Of a DNA stretch of 64,000 nt, positions 47,564 through 59,415 are shown one piece after another. A program made the translations under genes and the position numbers. Origin of the DNA: Paratinospora sagittata (lineage: Eukaryota > Streptophyta > Magnoliopsida > Ranunculales > Menispermaceae); contig CM069590.1 of assembly GCA_035771175.1 (NCBI GenBank), forward strand, positions 62,445,254 to 62,509,253, read 5' to 3'. The stretch's first letter is position 1; each line of letters starts with the position of its first letter. Under the pieces are notes generated by a model. That model searched no databases and was not told where the DNA came from. It worked only from the letters and a program-made list of their open reading frames with translations.

Positions 47564-49082
47564 CCCCTTTCTCTCTCTCTCTCTCTCTACTTTGCTCTTT
47601 CTGCCTTTCTTCGTTCTTACAGCCTCTCTGGCGAGACACACACAGAGAGAAGAGAAAAGGAGAGGCTTTTAGTCACTTTGGATGCTGTAGATTTAAATGG
47701 CGTGTTTGCAGAGCGTGGAGTATCCGGAGAGAGAGAGAGATTACTGAATAGGATAACAAAACAACAACAACAACAACAAATGGGAGCAAAATCCTAACTT
47801 TCGATTCGCATCTCAAACCTAAAAAACCTATAATGGCTGACCCAATTCTAATTTAGGAATCAAAACAACGTAAAAAAACAGTCTATGAAGGCTGCACGGA
47901 TTAAGAGCTATCTTCAATAATATAAATATGAATTATAAAAAAATTAATCATTTATATAATTAACTTATTCACATCAATATTGCATCCAATCCGGACAAAT
48001 CAATCCATTGCTTGTTAGTAGAAAATTTGGAGTAGTTTCATTCCAATGGTATTTGGTTGGAATGGTTGAATATCGTTTTCTACTTTTATAAAGTTGAAAG
48101 TTCCTTAAAGTAATGTGGAATATTATGTGCTCCCTTACAATTTGTTCAATTCTTGAAGGTCATCCGATTTATTAATATGTGTATCTAAATGTATATGACA
48201 TTTAGATAATATTTGGGTTGGTGAGAAATGCAAGGAGTTGCTAGAAATCATTCCAGATCAGATTTTAACTTTATTAACTTGTCAAAAACAATACACTTTC
48301 TAATAAAATTACAAACTTGATATGTTTTCACATAAAATTTATGGCAAATGTTATAGAGATTTTTTAATCTATTTAGTATTTTTTTTTTTTCTAAATATGT
48401 TGTTACGTATTTAAGATTAAGAAATTTATTTAAGACTTGATGGGATTATGATATTATTATTATATTAAGATTGGATGGATAATCTTTAGAAAAAGAACAA
48501 GTAAAATTAATTTCAATTGGCTATCACATTAAATAATTCGCCCAATATTGTAAACCACATATAAACTATATGTATTAACCACGCGTGCACATTAATAAGA
48601 TATAAGTGGGATTTGATAGAAAGTGGATGATGACTATGAGTGCTCGGGCATGAATTTCTAGATTATTACTATTGGGATCATATATAGGAGCAATCATGAC
48701 GAATCTTCATCATTAAAAAAAGAAAGGGGGAAAGAGTAGTTCAATTTTCCATAATTTAAAAACAGTAAAAAGTATGAAATGCCTCTTGTTCTACATTTGT
48801 TCGTCACCAAACATATACGAAATTACTTACATTAATCTTCCTTTCTCCTTTCAGTATGGCTCAAAGTCCTCTTTTTCATAGGTTGCAACGCTATTCTATT
48901 TACAAAAAAGTATAATTTTATGTGCAACTATACTTTCAAATTCATTAATCATCTATTACACATAATTGAGATTTGTAAAACGTTCATATTTAATAAATAT
49001 AAAGATATAGTTGCACATATAATTACACTTATTTTTAATTAAAATTACATTTTTTCTATTTTTTTTCTAACCAAAAACTTGA
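47564..49082. other. Spacer upstream of the NicO-family gene
   Basis: 47570-47590 is a (CT)n run, a usual feature of plant 5' leaders, here on the plus strand of a minus-strand gene. (CAA)n follows near 47762. From about 47900 the sequence is AT-rich with no gene seen. Confidence 0.45.
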
Positions 49083-50173
49083 TCAGCGCGGTCGTCCTAC
49101 GTGACAAAACACGAGGCATTTCAACCAGCAGCAACACCTTGTCCTAGCCTGCAAAATTTCAACAACATAATAAAATATATCATTACAATGACAAATTAAA
49201 AGACTTAAATGAAATATTGGATTCTCATTAAAATATTAAAGTAGGCACTCACCATGTTTTCCTCTTCAACGCAAGGATTATTAGCACAAGATCCAGTACC
49301 GGGCCTGATCATTCTCCCATTGTTGGCATCTCCGGTTATGAACACCACTTTAGTCCCATCTTTAGGACTCTCTTGGACTACAATATCAAATTGGGATTGA
49401 TGACTTGCAGGGCTTGCAGCTTGACTTGCTTGATGAAAACTAAGCACCGTTCCACTGTTCACAATGCAATTAGCACAGCTATCCCCAACTTCAAGTTCAC
49501 TTGCGTTATTTTTAACACTTCCCTGCCTAACATAATATGTACAAGGACTAGTATTACTTGGTAGAACAGTGCTATTATTTATCTGTGGAGACCCTGCAGG
49601 GCTAGGAGTAGTATTGATGGTTCCGACCAGCACTAACCCTGTCGTTGTTGTTGTCACGTCTTCACATCGGGATGGTGTGGCTGGGTTGCTGGTGGCATGA
49701 CCTACACGTAAATCAAATTGGCATTCTTCGCATCGGTAAAGGCAATTGGAACCATCGAAAGGAGGTGAAAGCTGAACTTTTAGTGTGTGAGGATGGGATG
49801 TGTGAAGAATGGAGAGTGGCATTGTAACACATGATCGGCTATTGTTACTGTTTAGATGAAGGTTGTTGGAGGCAACAGTTTTAGTACTGCTGCTGTTGCT
49901 ATGTTCATGGAGATCATCAGGAGAAATACTTGCAAACTTATGGACTTGGTGGGAAGATTTGTCATCTACTAAAATTGGTTTTTCATTACATATCAGAGGC
50001 TTTGTATTCTTGACAAATTCACTGAAATGCCCATTAATGAGATCCCACTTTTCATCATCAGAAAATCGTTTTTCTTGATTGAATTGGCGGACTAAGCGTT
50101 TCTTCTCCAAGTCGAAGTTAGTCTTCATGCTCTCCAACTCTTCTTCAAACAGCTTCTGCAGGGACTTTGCCAT
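49083..50173 (-). CDS. DC1-derived protein with degenerate zinc domain (two exons)
   Basis: Exon 1 (50173-49253) ends AACATG|GTGAGT; exon 2 (49148-49083) follows acceptor TTTTGCAG in phase 0, giving 328 residues. Residues 1-60 are charged and helical (probable coiled coil). Residues 117-160 match the third DC1 unit of the neighbour at 52540-53124 (shared PLS, H-HTLK, LSPP and LYRC), but the middle with the first CxxC is gone and the final HLGC reads RVGH, so zinc binding is doubtful. Residues 165-300 are rich in Thr, Ser, Asn and Pro. Exon 2 adds a short Cys-rich tail (RTRCCCWLKC). The function is unknown. The open 921-nt exon argues for a real gene; expression is unproven. Confidence 0.55.
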
Positions 50174-51031
50174 GATAATCTAATTAATGTAGTATCTTTT
50201 CCTGATTAATTTTCTATAGCAACACGTATAATCTTGATCTCTAGCTCTGATTAAATGTGTTGATATTGATTAAGATACGAGAAGGTAGAATTAATGGGGC
50301 AGAGTATATATTTGTATTTGAGGCCTGGAATATTCTGTATGAGATTATTCCTTTGAAGCAGAGTATTTTTATTGACGGTTCTATTAATCCCTCTTTTTAA
50401 TTAGCTCATTTTCATTGTAAGTAACATCTTTGACATAGAAAGAATAAAACTTCTCTTCATCTTTGGTTTCCCCCACACAAGACCGCGGGTTCAAGCTCAT
50501 GAACAAAAGCTAATGGAACAAATTAATCAATTGCTAGTGTGATGCCACTTATATACATTGCTTTCCTCTCCCAAATATGTGTATGAACAATATGATACAA
50601 AGAAATAAATTGTCAATTTAGTAATATAAATTCATATATGACAAGGAGTCTAAACATCTTATCCATCAATGGTTATTATCAAGAATAGAAAAGAAATGCA
50701 CCCTGCCATCTCCCTTTTTGTCACCATTGTTTTTTACTTATACATGACGTTTATAAAAGACTAACTAGCTGCAGGCCGTGGGAGGAACATACATTGCCTT
50801 GATTTGTCGGAGGTGCGGAGATAGCTATATTGACTTACACAGTGAAGCCAAATATAAGGAAAGAACGCGGAATCACCCTCACAGATTCAAGCTCAAAGGT
50901 GAGACCTGCTGTGAAGAAAGAGACACGTCCATAGGCTCTTCTTTATAACTTTGATGGGTTGCTGTTCCCATTTCTTGATTCATTTATATATGATAGAAAG
51001 TGCAATTAGTTCAATTTTCATTCACGTGGGA

Positions 51032-51728
51032 GATTGTTGCTAAATTTTAAAGTGGAACCACAAGTGATTTTGAGTAGGTCCAAGTTGATAATTAATCTTT
51101 GATGTGTGAAGATTAAGAATATATAAGTATTTAGCTATATCCATTTATATATAAATGAGAAATTGAGTCTAAAGTAGCCTACTTGATATGTGTAAAGTGA
51201 TAAAATTTAGAAACAATCTTTTAGTCTCACATGAAATAAATAAAATTCTAATTATTTACTTATAAGTGTAGCTAAAATACTACACTTAAATTTCAGCTAA
51301 CACACACAAGGAAGGCTCAATCGCGTGCTCGCGCGAAAGGGCGATTGGGCGCACACGATGCGTACGTGCAAAGTGATGTGCGCCCTCGCACATGCGCACG
51401 CATGCGACTGAGCCTTCCTTGTGTGTGTGTATCACTTGAAATTCAAATGTAGTATTTTAGCTACACTTATAAGTAAATAATTAGAATTCATGTGGGACTA
51501 AAAGATTCTTTCTAAATTTCATCACTTTACACATATCAAGTAAGCTACTTTAGACTCAGTTTCTCATTCATATATAAATGAAAATAGCTAAATACTTATA
51601 TATTCTTAATTTTCACATATCAAATATTAGTTATCAACTTGGACTCACCGAAAATTATTTGTGGGTTCTACTTTAATATTTAACTGAAAATAATAAAAAA
51701 TAATGTTTAATTATCTATTTTCCAACAA
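51032..51728. repeat. Large foldback: about 300-bp inverted arms around a CpG-rich loop
   Basis: The left arm (51032-51335) and the reverse complement of the right arm (51391-51728) match at high identity by eye, with small gaps. Shared strings include AAGAATATATAAGTATTTAGC, CTTGATATGTGTAAAGTGAT and CACAAGGAAGGCTCA. Both outer ends read ATTGTTG inward. The loop (about 51315-51412) is rich in CpG and itself partly palindromic, in sharp contrast to the AT-rich arms. It could be a foldback/MITE-type element or two inverted LTR fragments; no target duplication was found. Confidence 0.85.
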
Positions 51729-51949
51729 TATCTTTGGATGAACCTAATTCAGATACTTGACCTTGCTTGAATCACAAATACCATGCATGATGATGGATAT
51801 ATATGCTTAGAGTGTGGAACAAGAGTGTAAGTAATGCCTAAACATGAATTATATATTTGTTACATTGATCATCACATTTATAAAAGTCATTCAAGATTAA
51901 TGAATCGAAGACAAGAGCAGTCCTAACTAAAGCAGTCCTAACTACTAAT

Positions 51950-52085
51950 AAGGGGAACAAATATCCACACCAAGGCTCATGGTGACCACAACAAGCCCCC
52001 AATAACTCCTCAGGGTAGATGAGGCTGAGAAGATTTGAACCTTCATAGATACATAACAGAGTGAGCTACCTACCGGTCATTGGCA
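51950..52085 (-). mobile_element. Candidate tRNA-derived SINE
   Basis: The minus strand reads an A-box-like GGTAGCTCACTCTGTTA (about 52075-52059) and a B-box-like GGTTCAAATCTTC (about 52042-52030) at tRNA-like spacing. The remainder is non-coding. Ends are not defined. Confidence 0.4.
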
Positions 52086-52539
52086 TCAAAGGTCGTTAAG
52101 TTCTTACCAAAGGTGGACAAATTTTTTGTTCTTTTTGTGATTACTAGATTTAAGCTAGCTTGCATACATCTCCATCAATCCCTGACTTGCATTTTTGTTT
52201 CAGTATACGTGCAGACTATAGTATATGTTGAGATTAGTTCTTGATATGATAATGATAAGAAAAGACACCCAAATTAACTAATTAGAAGACTGCTCAGCAG
52301 ATATAAAGAGGAGGGAATTAAACTTCCAATATTTCATGTCATATGATTAATGTATTTTTTGGTAGTAATTAAACAGAACAATGAAGTCCATAGGAAGTAA
52401 AAATTATTAGTTTTTTGATCCATCAGTGCTATGATCAGTTGAAGAACTTGAACTGTGGTATATTCCGTGCATCCCCAGCAACAACTCCTCTCCCTACTGA
52501 ATTATCCACACTTGCTGAAACATTCGAAAACGAATTCGG

Positions 52540-53124
52540 TCAAAAATCCGAAGAGTTCCTGGTGGCAATGGCGCAACCAAGATGCATGTCATATTCACAT
52601 TGGTCACACCGATAAAGCCAGTGGTTCGAGCCAGGGGTGCCACAAATATCACAGTGAAAGGCATCGGTGCCATGGTAAGGAGGAGAAAACTCAAGTTTAA
52701 GAGTGTGGCAATGGGCTTGATGAGTGAGAGACAGAGGAAGTATGGTACAAAGGACATGAAAGGCAATACCACAGACCTGGCAATTGTAGGAGAAGCCAGT
52801 GCCGGTGCGTGCGCAGGCTTTGCAGTGAAATGCGACGCCACCCGAATTGTGGAGAATGAGTTCATGGTTCCGGTGGCAAGGGTGGTGCATTTTGTTTGGC
52901 AAGCCGGAGCAGAGGCGGTGGAGAGCGTACCCGCAAGTTTTGCAGCTGAAGAAGTCCCTGCCGGAGGCGACTGCAAGGCCACATCCGGCACAGGTGGTGG
53001 TGGTTGTGGTTGTTGTTGTTGTGTCAATAAGTTTGGCTAGTTCTAAAGAGTGGTGGTGACTGAAATGGGAGAAGAGAGGGTTGGTTTCAATGTTAAGCTT
53101 GCCCATGATGGTGGTCTTATCCAA
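52540..53124 (-). CDS. DC1 (Cys/His-rich C1-like) domain protein, three units
   Basis: A single-exon frame of 194 residues. Three DC1 units follow each other, each with CxxC...CxxC...HxxC: C45/C48, C61/C64, H69/C72; C101/C104, C115/C118, H123/C126; C158/C161, C173/C176, H181/C184. A run of ten Thr (35-44) precedes the first unit. DC1 proteins are plant-specific zinc-binding proteins often linked to defence or hormone signalling; the ligand is unknown. The start at 53124 is the first ATG; 53106 is an alternative six codons later. Family members are often slightly longer, so a short downstream exon cannot be excluded. It lies in the same direction as the degenerate relative at 49083-50173, suggesting an old tandem duplication. 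Confidence 0.8.
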   Translation of the reverse strand: MDKTTIMGKLNIETNPLFSHFSHHHSLELAKLIDTTTTTTTTTTCAGCGLAVASGRDFFSCKTCGYALHRLCSGLPNKMHHPCHRNHELILHNSGGVAFHCKACARTGTGFSYNCQVCGIAFHVLCTILPLSLTHQAHCHTLKLEFSPPYHGTDAFHCDICGTPGSNHWLYRCDQCEYDMHLGCAIATRNSSDF

Positions 53125-56100
53125 TCAGGGATTGTAGATAGAGGACTTTATAGAGACTTTGTTTTAATAAGGAACCAATGGGAAACAAGGGAGGACAAGA
53201 TCATAGATTTAGAGTCGAGTTTTCCAAGGGAATTAAGGACAAATGGGCATTGAAGGAGTGCTGCTGTATACGCAATTGATTATTTCTTGTGTATGGAAGT
53301 ATTAATAATTGGATTATCCACACATTAATAATATTAATTAACTCTCATAGAATATAAAATTTCTTCATTGTTTTACATTTCAATGAATAATGATCGTGAG
53401 CTCTTTTGTGGATGTTAGGACAATTTTTGAGTCCAATGAAACTCATTAATAAAATAAGCCTCTTATTGGGCTCTGTCTAATGGGTGCGCCGTAAGCCAAG
53501 ATGGGCTTACTCAATCATTATTAGCCCAATAAGATAGTGAAATGGCGTGATGACAGGTGGCAATATCTAGAATGCTAACACAAATTCAATGCTGTAGTAG
53601 CGTTGACAACTCTCCACTGAGCACATGGGCCCTTCGTGCGTACGAAGCAACAATTCCTCCACTTATCCCGCGTGCCTAGAGACCACTTAAGTGACACACG
53701 TGGCCGTCGGAGTAACATAGTTAACGTGCTCTTCAGGAGGACACTGAATAGAATCCTTGAAATATCTTAATATTTTAATTAAGAAATGGGTCACTATCCC
53801 TCCACTAAAGGCCCCATTCTTTTGCACTAAAAAGAAAAAAAGTGTATTGGGTCAGATACTATTAACGCCTAATTAAGAGGGAATATTAAAACCAAATTAT
53901 CCGATTTTAATAAATCATTCTTTTCGTTCTCTAAGTCACTGCAAAACTGTGTCATCCCATAGACATTCATTTTGTTTGTTAGCGATGCTTCTTTTTTTTA
54001 ATTCCGTACTTTGGCATGTGAACCACTTGATGATAAATTAAACACACTTTACAAAAGCTAACTACGCCAATATTCGGTATCATTACATTTGATGACATCG
54101 AGGCAGAATTATTATTTTAGAAGTCTGATCGATAGCTTTGGTGTATAAACACTACTGTTTTAAAAAAAAAAATTAAACTCATGATTTTTTTATTTTATTT
54201 TTTTTATTATTATCAATTTTTTTTTACTTTTGGAAGGTGTTCACTTTTTTTTAAGGTGATTAATTTTTTCGAATTCGAATATAGTTATTCACGTGTGTGA
54301 CTAAATGCTTAACAGCGTGGATTATCTTATTGTATGTTCATGTATGATATAACATGGAATCTTTTGTAAACAAATATACACGAAACAATATGATGTCAAT
54401 AAATGATCTTTTGATTAGCTTACCATGTCTGACATGATGCCCTTCTAATCTCATTAGCCAGCAGAATCCCTAGTGCTTTATATATTTCCATGAGAACATT
54501 AAATTTATGGAACATTTAAGTTTTCTAACTAAAGTAAAATTTGACATGAAACCCATTTATTATTTGATCACTTTATGGTGAATGTGCATTAAAATTATGG
54601 TTGTAGTTGGCAAATGGCAACCCTGACTCACAATTCCATTGTAAGATGGTTCAAAGGATTAATAAAATATATCCTAGATAACCAAAAAAAAAAGAAGAGA
54701 GAAAATACAGTTTAGTGGGTCTGCCTCACTCTTATTTGTTAATATTTCTTAAAAAATATATTAAAGTAAAAGTGAGGGAATAAAATTTTATTGTAATTAA
54801 AAAAAAAACCATCCAACGGTGTTAATCATATAGAAACTGCCGACCACCCTTTTTTATTAGGAATGATAATATAGGTCACGACACGAAATAAATGAATTTA
54901 AATTTTGTATAAACAGATGCATGTCAAAATAGGTTAAATCTAATTAAACACGATTAAATTTTATATTAAAAACATGTCAATCTGTTAAATTTGAAATTCA
55001 CTCATTTAACATGATTATATTTTATGTTGAGACTTATGTTATGTATAAATTTTTTTTAATATTTTATATCTTAAAATTATAATTTTATAATATTTTATTT
55101 AGACTTTACTATATATAGTTGTATAATTATGATGTTACAATTCTAATTTATATATTAATTTAAAATTTATATATAATAAATAAATTAAAATAAACTTATT
55201 TAAATTTTAAAAATTATTAATTCATTTTTAAATATATCAAATTTAAATTTACATATATTTTATTATACATAATTATCACCCAACCCATTAGGACTCTTCT
55301 TAACTTCAGCCATATGGTGCCGTACTTGGCGCGACTGCCACTGGTCCCTTAACTACTCAACACGTTACTTTAACTATGGCCCCACACTCTTCACCCTCAC
55401 CCATTAATTACAGCGCTAAAAGACAAGGGTCCACCACGTGACAACCAAATTTCAACCGACACGTGTACAGAAGACGTCGTCTTTGCTTATTAATTTACTA
55501 TTAATGCTTTATTAACTTTACCATAGCGATAATAATTATTTGTGTCACGATTTTACAAAGGGGTGTAGTATTAGTCACGACGATGACCACACATTAGAGG
55601 TCTATCTGCCTCATATATAATTTTTGTTGCATTTTGAATGTATTTTGAAAAAGATATGCAGTGTTAGATACTTGACATAGTTAGGAGGTCCTACAATAAT
55701 AAAATCCCAATAAATTGTTTTATATTATGCTTTATCATTATTATGAAATATTGGTTTTGGCCCATTATTAGCCAAATCCCAACTTTGTTTTGTTTACAAT
55801 TTGCTTAAACTATACTCCACCCACAGTAATGATAATTTTTTTGTTAAATTAAAAAGAAGCATCGGAGTTGGTTTTCTCTGTGATGGATTTGACCAAATGA
55901 AAGGAACGGCAACGCAAACGGCAACGCAAACGGCAACGCAAAAACCTTACATTACCCAAAGAGCGGGGCCCAACGTGTTCCGTCCATCTTGCTGGTAGAG
56001 AAGCGCCTCTGCGCACGACCCGTGACCTTTTGTTGGGTAACGTAACGTGGTTGTTTCTCGTCGTTTGCCGTTTTCAGCCCTCTGTTTTTTTCACATTCCT

Positions 56101-58299
56101 TATATACCCCTGGGTTGATTTTGTAAATGTCAAACGTGACTTCGACGGTATCGACGACTCGTGAGGCTATTTTGGGATTTTTCAGTGGTTTACAGGTAGG
56201 ATGTTGTGATGGTGGGCTCATGGCTCGTTGGAGATGTGAGAATGACAAGTACCTGAAGGAGAAAGGGAATGGGTGACACGTTGCATCGGCTGGAAGTTTA
56301 GTGGTTCAGCGCCAGGGTTGCGTTTGCTAGAATTATCTTATACGCAAGAACTGTAAAATGCATTTGGGTAATAATATTCAAAATGTATATCTTATATTAA
56401 TACATATTTTAAGATAATTTAATAATATTTAATTATGATGTAAGCTGAAGACGTTACTGTAACATTTTTCAATAAGTTTTTGCCCTTTACAGGTGAAAAG
56501 TTGAAAGTTGCAACCACAGAGTTCTCCCATTAATATGACGGTAATACCCTTCACCGTGCTTGTATTTGCAAGTGTTTTACTTTTTCTTTAATTAATCGTT
56601 GTTAGAAAATTTCTAGAAATAATAGAACTGCCCATTTTGTATGGTGATACCCGATTTAGGCAATGAATAAAATTAGTATTCACCTCTTCCCAAATGTAGT
56701 GTTGCTTTTCAATTCATGCTACTTGCCATCTTTTGTTTCTCTTCTCTTACTTATAACCGATCTTCCTCTTAATTGATGGGGCCTTTTTTTCCCTATTTTT
56801 TAGAGAGATTTTAATTTAAGACCCGAATACGACAGAGTTTTGGACGAGACGCGTTTTTCCAATAATAACACCCGAATACGGAAGCAGAGGAGAAGTTGTT
56901 TCTTAAAATCACACAAAAACAACGTTAAAAAAGGAGTATGTTGACAATTGTAAAGTTGACATGTCAAACAAGTAAACTCTGTGTTTCATTCTCATTTGTG
57001 TCGTAAGGCCGAAATAATCAACATTCAAAACAGGGCCAATAAATGATTTTTGCATCTTTCACATGATATAATTGAAAAAAATAACCACATCTACTAAACT
57101 AAATATTATACTAGTTGATGTAGTATATAGTGTCATCCATCCAAGATACAGGGTACACTTTTACTTAAATTGATTATATTGTGCTACTTTGATTCAATGT
57201 TATATCTAAGTATGTCATCTTAATTCATTTCAACACTTATTTTTTGAAAAAAAGTTTGAATTTCTAAAGTATAAAGATTAAGAAATAATTTTAGTAGATA
57301 ACAAAAAAAAAATGATATGTTATATATATTATTGAGTTTGGGTTTGATTCCATTTTAATGTACTCTCCATATATATATGGTATAAGATAAATGACATTTA
57401 AACATATTTTTCCATTTTTTTAGTTAGAAAGGGCCTATTTCTTAAAAATCTATGTATGTGTATGCAATAATACCATGTATATATATTCTACGATAATAAT
57501 TGAGATAGAAATAGAACATAAGTAAAAATAATTATTTATAATTTAAAATATCGACTTAATCTGTGATAAAGTAAAAACATATTCATCTAGCTAACTCTAA
57601 TAGGAAAAAGGATTTTGTTGAGTTGAATTAAATTAAATTTTACAAACATCTTTCAATCTCCTATTTTGTATTTAGATAACTAAATAAATAACGTCATTAA
57701 TCATTTATTTCAATGTATAAACCTTCAGTTAAATAATTAAATAAAAAAGTTATGTAATTCCATATTTTATTTTGTGTTTTTGTCCAGTTTCATGATGGAG
57801 TCGGAAGAAGAATAGCAACTACACCGTCCAAATAACGGTATTCAAAACCACATCAAAAACAGTAACAAGTGTACAATACTCGCTAGTTCCTACATCACCC
57901 ACCACCACCACCACCACCAACCCTTCTAACACTAGATTCTTGGGAATCTTCATTTCACCAACTTCGACTTTGACTTCCTCGTATTTCAATAAAAATGGCA
58001 ACAAACATCTCGAGGAATATCAGCGGCATCTCGGCAGTAGTTTTTCACTTGACCATAATAACCTCCAATAAACTTAAATTTTACCACAACACCTTTTTTT
58101 TTCCCCGGACTTTTCCTAATTTCTCTCATTCTGACGCAATAAATGCTGGAGTGCTCCACTATCCGACTCTATCCCCATAAAAAGACGACGTGTCAGAGTG
58201 AAAATATCGTAATATTCAGCAAAAGTACGGGTATTTAGAGTTTGATTTTTTATTTTTTCACTCGGTCGCTCTAGTCTTATACTTTGCATGACTGTCCTG
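53125..58299. other. Long AT-rich spacer
   Basis: No convincing gene. Noted: CACGTG boxes near 55436 and 55461; three exact copies of a 12-bp unit at 55906-55941; a (CAC)n run near 57900 that creates a shadow Val-rich ORF; and a GC-richer stretch 55960-56330 whose minus-strand ORF (55952-56248) I do not recognise and do not call. Confidence 0.45.
55906..55941 (+). repeat. Three tandem copies of a 12-bp unit
   Basis: ACGGCAACGCAA is repeated exactly three times. Confidence 0.9.
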
Positions 58300-59415
58300 G
58301 AAGCCGAGAAGGCTCTGTAACAAAGCCCGAGAAAAGAAAGATCAAAGTTCAGGGAGAGAGAGAGAGAGATGTGTGTGCTTAATCCAACCAATCTGTGTCT
58401 TCAAACCCTACAAGCTCTTTCGTGCTTAAGAAGCAATTTCGCTCAAAGCAATGCCGTAACTCACCGAAATTAAAGCTGAGCTGCGTACTCTGTTTCGGAC
58501 TGACATTTTGATCTTAAAAAGGTTCGGGTGAAGGGGACGAAGAAGCAGAACCCTAAAAAGGAGAAAAAAGTTGCAGAGAAAGAGATGTTTTTAAGAATCT
58601 TTTGACCACTTGTTTCGTTGAGTTTCAGAACTTTGGATTTTTTACTTGGAGTCTTGTCACTGTAATTCTAGCCGGAAGGTCGGATTTGTTTTCCGTGTCG
58701 GCGAGACGTTCTTGGAGGTGCGGATTCCGGCGAGGAATTGCCGGAAAGTGTCGGTAGATCAAGCATTCCTTTTCAGGTAATTCTTGGAGTTTTGGTAAAT
58801 CTTTTGTGCTTTTTGTTTCTTTAGGATGAAGAATTACGCGCGCAATGTATTCAGAAGGAAGCGTGAAGGACAATTTTTTGAGATTTTCTGTGGATTTATT
58901 TGCGTTATTTTATCGCAGGTCGAATGCTGGAGTACTTTTGGCTTCTCTTGTTGAAGATCCAGTGTGAGAATTCTGTTCCGGAAAATTTCTTTGAGAAGGA
59001 ATGTTTTTGATCCATTTGAAAAATTGAGGTTCTGGTGATGAACGGTTTGATTTGTGGAAGCTGATATTTTCTGCATTTCTTGAAGTGTTTGATGATTGGA
59101 TCCTCGGTTCGTTGTCGAAATTCGATTTATTTCCTGAGATACAATACCTGAGACTCTCTGTTATTGTGCAAGTGTGAAGAAGAAGATTGATGACTGTTGA
59201 GGTTTTCTCAATGATGAATTGATCTAGGAGAGGTGTATAACCTGTTGAAGAATTTGACAGTGAAGAGAAACTTTTTAACTTTTTGGTTTTGAATCAGCTT
59301 GTTTATGCCAAAAAACTGGAACTTTAGAGGAGAGTGTGCTAGAAGATTCCTCTTTCATAATTAGAAGATGGAGATTCTGGTTAATGTTGGTGGAATATAG
59401 ATTCAAACAGTAAAG
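58300..59415 (+). promoter_or_regulatory. Probable 5' leader of the MCA1-like gene, possibly with a leader intron
   Basis: A (GA)n tract (58351-58369), typical of plant 5' untranslated regions, is followed by GC-richer sequence. TTTCAG|GTAATTC near 58775 and TTATCGCAG|GTCGAATG near 58919 could bound a leader intron. The leader has several short upstream ORFs but no coding domain. Confidence 0.4.

Larger units (their letters stand above)
50174..52539. other. Spacer between the two DC1-related genes
   Basis: No gene seen. It holds the large foldback (51032-51728) and a tRNA-like SINE candidate (about 51950-52085, minus). The rest is AT-rich. Confidence 0.5.

Noticed and set aside
50480..50520. 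A SINE or tRNA from the B-box-like GCGGGTTCAAGCTC
   Set aside because: No A-box at the right distance and no tRNA cloverleaf could be seen.
52582..53040. A 152-codon plus-strand ORF
   Set aside because: It is the antisense shadow of the DC1 gene; the Cys/His spacing supports the minus strand.
55952..56248. A 98-codon minus-strand ORF
   Set aside because: No recognisable domain and no splice or promoter context; kept only as part of the spacer.
57819..58004. A Val-rich minus-strand ORF
   Set aside because: It is produced by a (CAC)n microsatellite and has no other support.
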